From assembly GCF_001625215.2 (NCBI RefSeq), contig NC_030389.2, forward strand, positions 1,090,930 through 1,154,929: DNA of 64,000 nt. The letters run 5' to 3'. Under the pieces are notes generated by a model. The model saw nothing but the letters and a program-made list of their open reading frames with translations, searched no databases and had not been told where the DNA came from. The first letter of the stretch is position 1, and the number at the start of each line of letters is the position of its first letter. This document shows positions 13,101-25,329 of this stretch, piece after piece. Origin of the DNA: Daucus carota subsp. sativus (taxonomy: Eukaryota; Streptophyta; Magnoliopsida; Apiales; Apiaceae). The translations under genes were made by a program, and so were the position numbers.

Positions 13101-16100
13101 ATGACTGAGGTAACTCCTTTTTCTTAAATCTTTTAATCTTCGCGTATTTGTAATTATCTATATGTATATCTGTATTAATCTCTGTATGTTTGAAGCTGTC
13201 AAGAATTTGTTTTTATCATTAATTCATGGCTAAATTGCATATATGATTGTGAATTTATTGTTTTTCTTGGAAAGGGTCATTGATTTCTTGGCTAAAGATG
13301 TTAACTTTATGTAGTTGATTCTTGTAGATTATAAGAAAGCTATTGGGTTTTTTCCCCTTGAATTTGCTAGTCCAATTGTTGATTTGTAATAGAGGGGTGG
13401 GCTTGTGCGAGTATTCAAGAATATTTTTATAGTTTGTCATAAACAGTAAAACAGGTCCATGGTAGTGATTATGGAGTATACTTGGTTGCGTTATGTGATT
13501 TCCATATTCCGATGACATAGGAGGTGTTGTCTTGTTTTCGAGTGGTGAAGGTAATGTAGTTACATCTTAGGGTGTTTTTCGTTAACTAATATCCCTTTAC
13601 TTTCTTGTTAAAAGATTATCATACTTTTGTCCTGAGTTTATCTAGTCTCTTTATTACATTTCTTGCATTCTGTTTTCTCTTTTGTTAGACTATTGTATTT
13701 GAAGGTAGTTAATTCAGTCCTTCCACTTTAAGACTTTTTCTCAGATTGGTTTCTGTGAATTGTGATATAGGGAACTTCAGTTGTTATTGTAGCTAGGCTT
13801 TTAATTTCATTAGTAATATGATCTTATTGGAAAGAAATTTTCCCTTTTTGCAGTATTGGGTCAGCCAGGGTAACAAATGGTGTGATTTCTGCAAAATCTT
13901 CATATCCAGCAACCCTATCAGCATTAGAAATCATGAGCTCGGCCAACGTCACAAAGATGCTGTTGCAAAAAAGATTACCACCATGAGACAAGATAAAGCT
14001 GCTAAGGACAAAGAAGTGAAGGAAGCTGCTCGTTCCCTCGAACAGATTGAAGCGGTAAGTAGTTTAAGTAATAATGCTCAATTCCTTTCCTATTAACCCG
14101 TAAAATGGCATCCTTACTTTTAGTACAGGAAAATGTATTCAATATTCATCAATAAAGGGCATTGCCCCAGCGTTATTATAGCCCTCTCGCTTTAGGGGAA
14201 GTTTGAGGGTTCATATCTTGATAGAGATGTTTGCATGAGTGAAGGGGTATGGGTCCTCTTAAAAACCTGTTTGCCTACAAAAGGCTGTACCCATTAATGA
14301 CAATAAGTTGAAAGTAAATAGTGGTTAGGGATCATAATTATTTCATGTGGCAAATTCTACTCGGGCTTTAAAAAAATTTAGTACAATGTCAATTGCACTA
14401 AATTTTTTTAAAGCCCGAGTAGAATTGCACTAAACTTTCAACTAAATAAGTTGAAAGTAAATAGTGGTTAGGGAGCTGAGTAATGAATACAAATATAGAC
14501 AAATCTTGAGGGTTCTTGAAAGCTCAGGGAAGGTTCTTTATTTGGGCAAGGTCAATTGCATAATATAAAATAGGGAAAATGGATTTTTTTGTCACTCAAC
14601 TTATTGTGTCTTTAGAAACTTACCACTCAACTATAAATTTTTTTATTTTACTCACTAATATTAGGTTCAGATTATCTTTTTGTCACTGAAGTTAAGTTCG
14701 GATTTGATTATTAGCATTATATTAATTTTTTAAGCATTATTAAAATATAGTGGTAGTCTGCAATATTTCGATGATTTGATATATGTATACATCTTTATAT
14801 ATAGTACTTCTTATGTCCCAAGGTCATTTACCATAGGCAATAAGAGTTTGACACGCATTTTATAGCTTCTAAAAGATGTGGTTTCATAATTATTTTATTT
14901 TTTTTCATAAGAATAAAAATTTAGCGTTTGAATTTTTATACACAAAAATAAAATCTCAAAAAAAGGTATGAAACTATGTTTTATAAGAGTCTTAAAGTAC
15001 GTGCTAAGTAGTAGAAAAAATTGTAACAAATGAGAGGGACGGGGATTAAGTTTTCATCTCAATTTATTTATCTTTATCTTGAAAATTGTAATAAGATAAA
15101 GTCATTAAAATTTATGAAGATATATTTAAGAGAGATTTTGGGCTGAACTAGTCGATTGAAATTTTTATAGTGAAAGATGATGTATCGTATCACTAAATTA
15201 GACTTTATCTTTATCAGGGAGGATGAAGTGTTCGAAGTCATTGATTCCATATATATATAGATGATTTAATGAATTTCTAGAATTCTAATTACGATTTATC
15301 CTTATTTTAATTTTTTATCAGCTTGTTTTATGTTATTATTGCTATATATAATGATATAAACATACTTTACATTATCAAAATATTTACATACTATTACTAT
15401 GTATTGATGATACAACAAAACATTATCATAATGCTAATAATCAAATCCAAACCTAAGTTGGTGATTAAAAAAAATCCAAACCTAATATTAGTGACTAAAA
15501 GGAAAAAAAATTTAGTTGAGTGGTAGGTTTCTAAAGACGTAATAAGTTGGGTGACAAAAAAATCTATTTACCCTATAAAATAAAATAGTATATATGCAGT
15601 GCAACATTTTTGCTAGACAGTGAATTAAATATTTATGCCTGTTTAGGAAGAGAGATGTAATAATAAAGAGGCATAAAATTTTCATTAGAACTTATGAGGA
15701 TGTTCATTAGTAGTATTATATATTATTATCTTTGAAGCCCTTTTCTATACCTGTAATCATCCGACTGCTGCTTTTGAATTTCTTGAAATTTAGAAAAATT
15801 AACCTGCATATTTGCGTTTTCCACTCATCTTTTAATTGTGTGTATTAATAATCCCATTAATGGGAGACCGACATTGCTTAAGAAGTTGCATTCTTATTTA
15901 TTTGTTTATATACCCAGATTCTGATGAACTATCAATCCTTATATTTCTATATGATTTGATCAACAGAAAGCTCAACGGAGCTATCAGAAAGACATATCAA
16001 CTTTCAAAGAGGCCAGAAATTCGAATGCACAAGCATTAGTCTCTCAAGAGGATGGTCAAGGGGCCTTTAAGGGATCCACGATTTCTGCAGGTATGATTTT

Positions 16101-18024
16101 TTTGTATATCTGTTTTAGCTTCCTGCATTCATTCGTTCACATGTATATCTGTAGATACTAGTTATGTACACGTGTTGATCATAAATAATTTGCATTAGAC
16201 CAAACAGATATATTGATGAGTGATTAAAAGTAGCAAAGCTGAATCCAATTATGACAAAAAAAACAATAATGGGCTCTGCTGTCTACTTGTTAGTTGTTGC
16301 GATTGAACTGACTTGATTTGCTGCAGTGAAATTTTTATCGATGTGTTAATCGTAAAAATAATATATGCAATAGGTCAAATAGATAGATTGATGTGTGATT
16401 AGAGGTGACAAACCTTAACAACAATGACAAAAATAAATAAGTAATGGACTTCAGCAATCCAGTTACTGTCAATTATAGAGAGAGATCTGATTTGCTAGTG
16501 GAAGAAATGTATAAAACTAGTTGTAAGGCAATTACAGAAGGCAAACAGATGTATATATATAAATATGCAGGGAATGTAACTCGGGTGGGGATAGAGAGTA
16601 GAAAATAGAATTACAGGACACTTGCCGAGTGGCATTGTTAAGGATTGCGGAGCAGAAGCATGTGACAGAGGTTATTTAAAATAATTGCCGCTCATTTGTG
16701 TGTATGTGAGCGCAGTCTGTCTGTCCTTGCGCAACCTAAAAACATTATACATGCTCACCTAACTCTTCTAGCTCCTGTTAGAGGAAGAATCATTATAACT
16801 TTTCATGCAAGTACCTCTTTAACGGGGAACTCATTACTGAATCAACAATTATTATAAAAACAAGAATATTATGTGGTTGTTATTGCATCCTTACACATTC
16901 ATCGTGGCCTTCTGGTGAGGAATAGCGGCCCAGTGATATAGTTGAATTCTATTTCCACAAATTATGTTTGTTTTCTTTGACTATGATAAAGTTGCATTAA
17001 TAATCGTCTCTTACTGTATATGCCCGACTCCAGTTATACTTCCTCTGCTCTTTATTTCTATATATAAAGTGACTCATGCCAAAGTATAGGCGTGTTCGAC
17101 TAATCAACATTCTGAAACATGTGACGTGTTGGGAAGTTAGTAGAGATATAGCTAGTAATTAGTAATCGTTTTTAATATTTAAAATCAATATCCTGTGCTC
17201 TAAATTTGAAGATGCCAAAAATTTCTGGCAGACATAAGAAGTTAAAGAATACTGTTCAGTGTTGAAATTTATCTTGTTTAAAGGGTTTGTATTAGTAATC
17301 ATGGCTAAGTTTCATGCTTTCATCAGTCTGTCTATTGTTTCATGAAGAATGTTTGTGTAGCTGTCTTGTTCTTGTACAAGTCGTACGCAGTTGTGCGATA
17401 TTGATATTTGTACTTTGGTCTGAGCTAATGCCATAATTTTGTTACAATACATAATATATTTATGAACTTCTACTGGTCGTTGCAAGTCTATTTAAGTGAT
17501 TTATTTGTGCTTGATGGCAGATTGGGAGTTTGACAGCGCTACAGGCTATTACTATGATCAACTGAATGGTTGTCACTACGATCCAAATTCTGGCTTCTAT
17601 TACACTGATGCTATAGGTATTAATCTGCAGTCAATTTTTTTTTTTAATATAAACATCTTGGCGAAAATTTTCTCATATAGTTGTGTGGAATGGAACAGGC
17701 AAGTGGGTTACAACACAGGAAGAGGCACTTTCAGCACCTCGAAGTTCTTCTAGTTCTGTCAATCAGAAATCCATGTTTAAAAAACCATTATTATCTTCTG
17801 ACAGTAAACCTGATGTTAAAAATAGAACCAGTTCCCCAGCATCTGTGAACCCTGCCAGATCTGCAAAAGGCGCCCCTTCATCTCTCATGGTTCACAAGAG
17901 GAAAAGGCAAGATAAGCCAAAAGCTATATCTGCAGAGGAAGTTGCCGCGCTCAAGGCAAGAGAGGCTGCAAGAAAGAGAGTTGAAGATAGAGAAAAGTCA
18001 TTACTTGGTCTGTATAAGCACTGA
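13101..18024 (+). CDS. ZOP1: ZOP1-like zinc-finger and OCRE-domain protein
   Basis: Five exons: 13101-13109 (only Met-Thr-Glu), 13854-14054, 15967-16090, 17521-17616, 17699-18024. They join in phase to 251 residues, against about 242 in Arabidopsis ZOP1. Residues 4-45 form the U1-type C2H2 finger (WCDFCK, then RNHELGQRHKD). Residues about 112-150 are the OCRE/aromatic-repeat region (FDSATGYYYD, HYDPNSGFYY). The C-terminus is the basic tail with KAREAARKRVEDREKSLLGLY, nearly identical to the family. In Arabidopsis, ZOP1 is a nucleic-acid-binding pre-mRNA splicing factor also needed for RNA-directed DNA methylation; the homologous human protein is WBP4. The three-codon first exon matches the family start. 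Intron 2 (about 1.9 kb) contains a Mutator-like element and a hairpin; intron 3 is 1.4 kb. A damaged copy of the last exon lies 7 kb downstream. Confidence 0.93.
14303..14475. repeat. Perfect 30-bp hairpin bracketed by direct repeats
   Basis: Arms at 14353-14382 and 14397-14426 are exact reverse complements (left arm begins AATTCTACTCGGGC), with a 14-base loop. Outside them, a direct repeat of about 30 bp (AATAAGTTGAAAGTAAATAG...) occurs at about 14303 and again at about 14446. The whole structure lies in intron 2 of the ZOP1-like gene and would be present in its pre-mRNA. Confidence 0.8.
14573..15573. mobile_element. Non-autonomous Mutator-like element in ZOP1 intron 2
   Basis: A 1,001-bp element with inverted ends of about 130 bp. 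The left end starts GGGAAAATGGATTTTTTTGT and the right end mirrors it as ACAAAAAAATCTATTTACCC. Both flanks carry the identical 9-bp target duplication TATAAAATA (14564-14572 and 15574-15582). No transposase is encoded; a 67-codon open frame at 15323 is AT-rich noise. The insertion is intronic, so the host reading frame is unaffected. Confidence 0.88.
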
Positions 18025-18234
18025 AATATATAACATAACCGCCTTCAATCAGTCTCAATTTTAACACCCAAGCTTTGAGCAATTTATATTTTCCAATATA
18101 TTTCAAGAATGTCATGCTTGTGTTGGAAATTTCCTTCATTATCATGAAAAGACATTCATTTGCTAAAATGTTCCGGCTTGGGTCATCGAGTACTTTCATG
18201 TTGAGCAATTGACGGTGATGTATCATATCGTTCA

Positions 18235-18386
18235 TTGTGGGATTATCTTTACTTGGACGGATTGAGATGGGTATCAGTGACGATAAATTTTGCGGTCGCC
18301 GAAGGCTGTCGCTATTGTTTAATATTAGCGACAGACTTTGCGGTGGCTGATACTTTTGATCGCTGATAGACCAGTTTCATATAGTG
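18235..18386. mobile_element. Possible truncated CACTA element end
   Basis: The segment ends ...TTTCATATAGTG, the complement of CACTATATGAAA, which resembles En/Spm-type termini. It contains repeated 'gcgacagacttt / gcggtcgcc' phrases of the kind found in subterminal regions. No matching left end or target duplication was found. It abuts the repeat blocks that follow. Confidence 0.35.
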
Positions 18387-18625
18387 TGAGTTACCTTTGA
18401 CAAGGCTGAAGAAACTTAACATATAATGGATCCAATGTTATTGTTTCCAAATCATTGATAATTATTGAAGAATTATCATATATGATACTATAATATTAGG
18501 TTCTAAAGTCATACATTTGTCATCGGCTATTTGCATAAAATACCAAGTATATGGACATTTGCATATGCAATGAACATCTGAACTCGCATGTAACTGAATA
18601 TGGACGACAATACTCATGCCTTATA

Positions 18626-18676
<51 letters not shown>

Positions 18677-21250
18677 AAATTAACCACAAAAGATATAAAA
18701 ATCTGAACCCACTACTTAACTTACAACCAAAAGCTGCCTATATAAATTCCAATGGCCTCTTAATGACGTGCTCATAGTTCATAAAACTTTAAATTATCTC
18801 TAAAATGCAAAAGTTAATTTTTCAAATCAGGATAAAGTATAATAGAAGGCAAAATCTAAGTCAATACATGTAAAAAAGTAGCGATAATTTTAGTGACTGA
18901 AAATGTGTACTTTATCTATGTTCAATTCGAATAAGCAATCTAAATACGAAATAACCTACAATAAAAGCTAAAATTGACAAATCTTTAGTCAACTCAGAAC
19001 ACAGAAATGCACGCAAAATAATGTTGTACAAAGAGGTGACATGAGATCGTTGTTACTTGTATAACTGCCGGTATCACTGCTTTAAAGAATGACAAAAGAC
19101 CTACTAACGTATATACTTTGTGCATTAAATTTACAACCCCATAGTATAGTTACATTATAGCCATATTCTGCATGTTTCACGAATTTTAGATGTCCAACAG
19201 CTCAAAGCTATGAAATGTACCATATCGGCATTTCAACTACTATAATGAACTATTTGAAAACATAAATTTCATTTGAAATTGTAGATTTGACCAGATGACA
19301 TTTTGGGATAAACAAAAGATTTAGATATGGATTTCAACTGAAATATTGGAATCCAAGACAAAATATTAGTATAAACTTGAGAATTCGAAATGACAACTCA
19401 AATCATATCATTAGAAATCCATCATTTTAAATAACATACTTGTTACCAAACACAACCTTACATTTTTCTTTTCTCTTACTAAACTTATTTAGCTACAAGA
19501 ATTATTCATATGCGACTTACCTTTTGACGAGGCAGAAAAAATTTCACAAAGTAATGGATCTAGTGTTATTGTTGCCAAATCATGGTCTTCCCCTTCAAAT
19601 TCTTCACGATGCCATAACTCTGAATGTTTAATCCCTGATGGCCAGCTCTTATCCTCTTCTGGGGCTTCCCTTGTAGTTGCAACAAGAATATTTGAACTCT
19701 AAACATTGTTAATTCTATATAATTGTCTATATAATTGTCAGTATCACCATTTTAACGATTGACTAATGACATACTAACGAATATACTTTATGCATTAACT
19801 TTAAAACTCATAGTTCAACTATATTATATCAATATTCTACATGTTTCACAAACCACAATTGCCTCAAACCTTAAATCTTTGAACCAATTCATATCAGAAT
19901 TATCTACAAGAATTATTCATATGCGAGTTACCTTTGACAATGCTGAAGAACGAGAGCTTTAGTGACTAAAAATGTGTACTCCATCTATGTTGAATTTGAA
20001 TGAGCTATCTAAATACGAAATAACCTACAATAAAAGTTAAAAGTGACAGAGTTTTTAGTCAACTCTTAAAACAGAATTGCACGCAAAATAATGTTGTAAA
20101 GAGAGGTGACATAAGATCGTTCACTGTCAAAATCCCTACTTTAAAAAATGACAGAAGATCTACTAACGCATATACTTTGTGCATTAAATTTACAGTCCAT
20201 AATATTGTTACATTATAGCCATATTCTGCATGTCTCACGAATCTTAGATGTCTTAAAGCTATGAACGGTAGCATATCAGCATTTCAACTACTATAATTAC
20301 CTATTTGGAAACATGGATTTAATTTGAAATTCTGGATTTTAACAAATGTCATATTTGGATAAACATAAGAATTCAGATGTGGATTTGAATTCTACAAGAA
20401 TTATTTATATGCGACTTACCTATGACGAGGTAGAAGAAATTTCACAAGTAATGGATCCAGTGTTATTGTTGCTAAATCATGGTCTTTCCCTTCAAATTCT
20501 TCACGCTGCCATAACTCCAAATGTTCAATCCCTGGTGGAAAGCTCTTGTCCACTCTTCTGGAGCTTGCTTTACAGTTGCAACAAGAATATCAACTTTATT
20601 TGTAGTTGGAACCAAAACTGACCTTGTAAAACTCCATTAGACTGACCGTTTATGAGCCCAAAGCCATTGAGCTAGCTTTTTAGAGTGGGCAATAAAACAA
20701 GGAGGTTGACGGGGCTACCTAGGAGCTGCTGCTTTGTCTGTCACAAATAGAATCGGGGAACTGTGAAATAATAATTCCAAGTTTTAAATTCAGACATTTC
20801 GCATTGGCTATTTGAATATAAAACCAAGTATATGGACATTTGCATACAGAATAATGATCTGAACACGCAAGCACCTGAATTTAGACGACACTCTACTCAT
20901 GCCATATCCCATCTATATTCAAAATTGACCACAAAGAATATAGAAATCCGATCTTACTACCTAACTTACAACCCAAATCTACCAATATGAATTTCAATAA
21001 CCTCAGAATCATCTTCTATTACACAAAAATTAAATTCCTGACTCAAGATATATAAATACTATTAGAAGGAAAAACCAAAGTCAATAAACACAGACAAAGA
21101 CACGTACAAAAGTAATGAGAGCTTTGGTGATTGATTATTATGACTCCATGTATACAATATAAATGAGCTATCTAAATACTAAAAAACAAGCTAGAATACA
21201 CAAATATATAAGACAACTCAGAACACAGAGATGTACCAAAGATAATGTTG
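18385..21250. repeat. Diverged duplicated blocks (A-B-C units) with an exon-like fragment
   Basis: Three block types recur. A (18499-18885 and about 20785-21115) contains CCAAGTATATGGACATTTGC. B (about 18886-19290, 19955-20340 and partly 21116-21250) contains CTAAATACGAAATAACCTAC. C (about 18385-18460, 19490-19690 and 20386-20620) looks like an exon on the minus strand. Reverse-translated C shares the phrases GREEFEG/QREEFEG-like, DHDLATITLDPLL and ILVAT between copies, with a splice-donor-like CAAAGGTAAC at its end. I do not recognise the protein. The copies carry different frameshifts, so they look like pseudo-exons of one ancestral gene. Confidence 0.65.
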
Positions 21251-21456
21251 TAGGAAAAGAGGATAAAATATCTTTATACATATTTACTTGATTGTTTTAC
21301 TTCCCATTCTCTCCCACTTTGTACTTATTACAAAAAGACAAGTATGCTTTTACCTCACACGTTTGGTCCTTTGTCTTTTTCGGTTGTGCGTAAAAGGGTC
21401 TTGACATGTAGTTGGAAGGGGTGCTGAGCAGGTGAGTTTTGGCCTTGTCTCATGAT

Positions 21457-21804
21457 TCAAATATTGACCGATTGTCTCAAATATTCTGTGAGTTCAGTAT
21501 TGGGATCTACCACTGCCCAAAGCACCACTTTGATGCACTTAGCTATTTTTGCCACAGAATCGACTTGCTTCATATCACAAGTGAGTAGTGACAACTTTTT
21601 TACTTGTCTAGGAAGGAGATGGATGTTTTGATATGCATTGATCTCTTGTCGAGATGCATCATGCACACAAAAAACAAGCTCTTTAATGGGAACCTCACTA
21701 AGTTGCATTCCATGCACCCGACCCATCAAATCAATTAAAAGAGTCGGATCAACAAGGCGGAACGATGAGACTCTATCTGGGGGTAAACATATCAAAATAA
21801 GCAA
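21457..21804 (-). CDS. Hypothetical open reading frame, possible gene remnant
   Basis: A 115-codon open frame with protein-like composition (for example VPIKELVFCVHDASRQEI and LLPRQVKKLSLLTCDMK) and no repeats. I do not recognise a family. It lies just beyond the duplicated A-B-C blocks on the same strand as the exon-like C fragments, so it may be another exon of the same decayed gene. No promoter or upstream exon is apparent. It could also be chance. Confidence 0.25.
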   Translation of the reverse strand: MLILICLPPDRVSSFRLVDPTLLIDLMGRVHGMQLSEVPIKELVFCVHDASRQEINAYQNIHLLPRQVKKLSLLTCDMKQVDSVAKIAKCIKVVLWAVVDPNTELTEYLRQSVNI

Positions 21805-22559
21805 GTATGTGAGAAGAGACTATCTAACGGCAAAGGCCGGGTAATAGTTACAATTTGCATAAAATTGAATGTAAAATGTAGATTCAGCTCCAATAGCCTG
21901 AACATTTAGACGCCTGACTATATTTGAGAAAACACATAACACTACTAGATTGTAGATAATGTTGTGGAACGGTAAAAATATTTATGGAACGGTAAAGAAA
22001 TGTTATAAAATGTTAAAAAATTACATAGTCTGAATATTAAATTTTTGTTGTCTATGTTATCATTTTTGTATTGAATATTCTAATCAAGATGGAAATGACT
22101 TGTTTATTATTGAAGAATTTAGATGTTCAAAAAAGATAAAATGAACATAACATTTCAGACTATCATATATAAAAAGATCGAATAAATGAAAATCGAACTT
22201 TGAAAAATGGACTAATTTAAATGAAAAAATTTGAAAAAAGTTAATGTATAAAAAATGATTTTAGAGTTGATTTTAACATAACCAATTCAACGAGTTAACA
22301 TACACCGACTGATTGTCTTTACTGAATATTATCTACGATCCCTTAATTTCGAAACTGGATCCGTCACCGAGTACAAAATATTTTGGTTATAACCCACTTA
22401 TTCTGTTGCTCTAATTCTCTAAGTAAAGCATCGTCGAAGACCGTTCTTTCAGCCATTATTCAACAACTAGTGAAAAAAAAAGCATGGTATAACTTTTACC
22501 TTATTACAGGAAATGGCATATTGATTTTGCTAGGTATCCTTTCACGCCCGATAAGTCGA

Positions 22560-23230
22560 ACCTATCTTTAAACGAGGAACATTCTAAAAAGGCTTGGATG
22601 AGTCCTGAATAATCTAGAATGATGAGGAACTTGACGGAATTCTCTTAAAGGTGCTCAGGATTTAAGAAACGTCTAGAAGGTGACGGAACCATATGGAGCT
22701 TGCTGGAGTCTTCTGGAACCTTCAAGAGCCTGGAGTTTCTAGAGGTTTTATAAGTAATACTTGTATATTTTAGATGGGTAGGTTCTAGAATAAAGTTGTA
22801 TAGATAATTAGTGGAATAATCTAGAAGCATGTGGAATGTACATGTTCTAGAACTCTCTAAGTGCGGAGGAGCCTATAAATAAGTGAGACCCTTTCATTTT
22901 GGAAGAGTAGAGAAGAGGAAGGAGAGTAATAGAGTGATGGAACAAAATGAGAGCATTCAAGCAGAACTAGGGATCTTGTGTGGGTGAGTGCTAAGCTTCG
23001 TGAAGGCTAGTGTGTGGGTCAATGGGATTCATATTTTGTAATTGAGATTTTACTAAGAAAGAAGGGCTTTGTTAGTAAGTGTAGTTATTTACTCTACTCT
23101 ATAATTGTGTTAATCCGCTGCAGAAGTGTAGGAGACACTTGGGATAAGTCCGGTCTAGTAGGACGCAGGTTAGGCGACAAGGGATAGACACCGACACAGT
23201 CGGTTTTGAAAAAGGGGAACAACCTCACCC
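22560..23230 (+). mobile_element. LTR-like retrotransposon fragment (possible solo LTR)
   Basis: It contains many 'tctagaa' phrases, then a TATA-like GAGCCTATAAATAAGTGAG at about 22870 followed by a purine-rich leader, an arrangement typical of Copia-type LTRs. No gag or polymerase coding lies on either side, and I could not define exact ends or a target duplication. The orientation is inferred from the TATA element. Confidence 0.4.
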
Positions 23231-24320
23231 CCTTTAACACTCCTAAGCTAGCTATATTATCTGACCAAACATGTCATATCTTTGAAAATTTGCAAATATA
23301 AGTACTCTCAGCAGAGACAAAGTTCGTCATCCACTAAAACTATTCTATGTATGTCCAGAAACTTGTGACATATTACAAACAAATCAACTAAGTAAGGTTT
23401 ATCAAGGGTAGTACTTTGATCTCTCAAGTCTAAATGCATGCAATGCATGAAATAGATCGAATGGGTTGCTCAGCATAGGTATCAAGTTTCTAGATTTTAT
23501 AAATAAAGAATCCGTAAAACACTACTTGCCAACCTTAAGGATATAAATAGATCCCTTTCCAAATTTAGATGAATAAAAAGAGATTTACCTGTTCAATCGC
23601 CAAACTTCTGCTATGTAGCAACTTTGGTTAAAAGACACTGAAAAATTACAGACCTTGATAGACGATGATAAGTCTAGAACTAAATTTAGCAACTAAAGGA
23701 TATATACACTACTTGCACTAGCTTTTCATAGCTTGGATCAAAAGCTCGTAGATATAGTTGTTCAATGGGCCGATGACAACCATGCGACTTAATAATGTAT
23801 AGTATGGTCTAGCTACCACTAAAAGTTAACTTTTCAGTGAAAATGATGCATAATAAATATATGTCCAACAAGCAACAACGCATAGATAAGGTGTTAATAA
23901 AAACAATTACATGTATAGATAGGGCGATAAACAATTGTTTAAATAACTGATATACGTCCGGGGCTAACAATTCATTCACATAGCAACCCCATATCCTACA
24001 TTCCACATACATTCCTTAGGATATTACATAATATAAGAAGTATGATAAGCAAATGTCAAATGACGAGAAGTGACAAAAACTATCATACAGTGGACATGTT
24101 GTACTTCGATCAAGCTAGGTCAACCACCCAATGTAGTCAAGTAATAGTTCGAAAGGTTTTAGAGTTTGCTGCGGGAGAGATTGAAGAGTAATTCCTTACA
24201 GTGTGAGTACCATGTTAACCAGAGTTCTTTTACAATTAAGAAGGATATGAGGATGTCCATATCAATATATAAATCATCCATAAGAAGTTTCCATGTAGAT
24301 GTCAAGCATCATGGTTAAGT
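23231..24320. other. Intergenic DNA without recognisable gene
   Basis: A 67-codon minus-strand frame at 23809-24012 has no family features. The rest is AT-rich without clear inverted repeats. Confidence 0.4.
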
Positions 24321-24509
24321 TCAATTCAATTTCTTTGAATGTCTTCTTCGCTTCTCTCGGTCTTTGTAGATTTACATCTGAAAAATACAGACAAATATAT
24401 TATATTAGTCATGGAAAAATTACTCTTTTCCGTTGACAATGACAGAATTCTATAAAATTCGCACCGTTCATAGCAAAATTGTGGTTTCAACTTATATGCA
24501 TGATACCAA

Positions 24510-24800
24510 CCGAAATGATAAGCGGGCGCGCGCCCACACACACACACAGTCTTACTCCAATAGAAACCTCCGTGGTCGCCTCCTCCATAACCACTACCAC
24601 CTATATGCCGCTCTCCCCCTTCATAACCACCACCTCCATTATTTCTCTAACAACACAATCTCCACCTCCATCTTCACCAGCCTCATCTTGGTCGCTGCTT
24701 CAACCTCCTTCAGCCTCGTTCATACTTCTTTCTCCACCTCGGCTTAACTTCCTCTATCTCCACCTTCACCTCCACCACCGTCACCACCATCTGAATCGAA
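24510..24800 (-). pseudogene. Degenerate glycine-rich coding fragment
   Basis: Read on the minus strand, the segment around 24560-24650 gives glycine-tyrosine-rich text such as GGSGYGGGDHGGFYW, and the flanking 24660-24790 is rich in GGTGGTGGAGGT-type codons. This resembles glycine-rich proteins, but there is no full frame, no clear start, and a CACACA/GCGCGC simple repeat interrupts it at about 24525-24548. The plus-strand open frames here are shadows of this repeat. Confidence 0.25.
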
Positions 24801-25097
24801 AACGTGAACATATCTGGTTATTTTGAGCAGTTTATGCAAGTTTTCACTAAATCCTGCAACACAGATCACTAAATCCTAAAGAGAATATCACTAACTTGTA
24901 TTGATTCCTAATTTTTATTTTAAGAATGGTTTCTATTTGATCATAAGCATATATATATATATATATATATATATTATACATCAACAAACAACATATAACT
25001 TAAATAAATACACATTGACTAACGAATCTATATATAAAAAGTCGCCCACAAAATCCTGAGGTATAGAGTATATAAGTTGTGCAAGAGAGGCCAGAAA

Positions 25098-25327
25098 GAG
25101 GAAGCTGACGCGCTCAAGCTGCAAGAAAAAGAGTTGAAAATAGAGAAACGTTGTTACTTGGTCTGTATAAGCACTGAAATATATAACATAACAGCCTTCA
25201 AGTCGGTCTTAATTTTAACAGCCAAGCTATAAGCAGTTTATAATTTCCAATTAATATTAAGAACGACATGCTTGTGTTAGAAATTTCCTTCATTATCATG
25301 AAAAAACATTGATTTGCTAAAACGTTC
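25098..25327 (+). pseudogene. Duplicated 3' end of the ZOP1-like gene
   Basis: This segment aligns base for base with about 17933-18174, the last codons, stop and 3' flank of the ZOP1-like gene. Both read TTACTTGGTCTGTATAAGCA then CTGAAATATATAACATAAC at the stop. The copy lacks a short stretch (about 12 bases) in the KAREAARKR region, has a shifted frame before the stop at about 25174-25176, and has no upstream exons. It lies in the same orientation about 7.2 kb downstream. It is a non-functional partial duplicate. Confidence 0.85.
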
Positions 25328-25329
25328 TC

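Noticed and set aside
24433..24826. Plus-strand Thr/Ser/His-rich frames
   Set aside because: They are antisense readings of a GGT/GGA-rich minus-strand segment next to a CA repeat.
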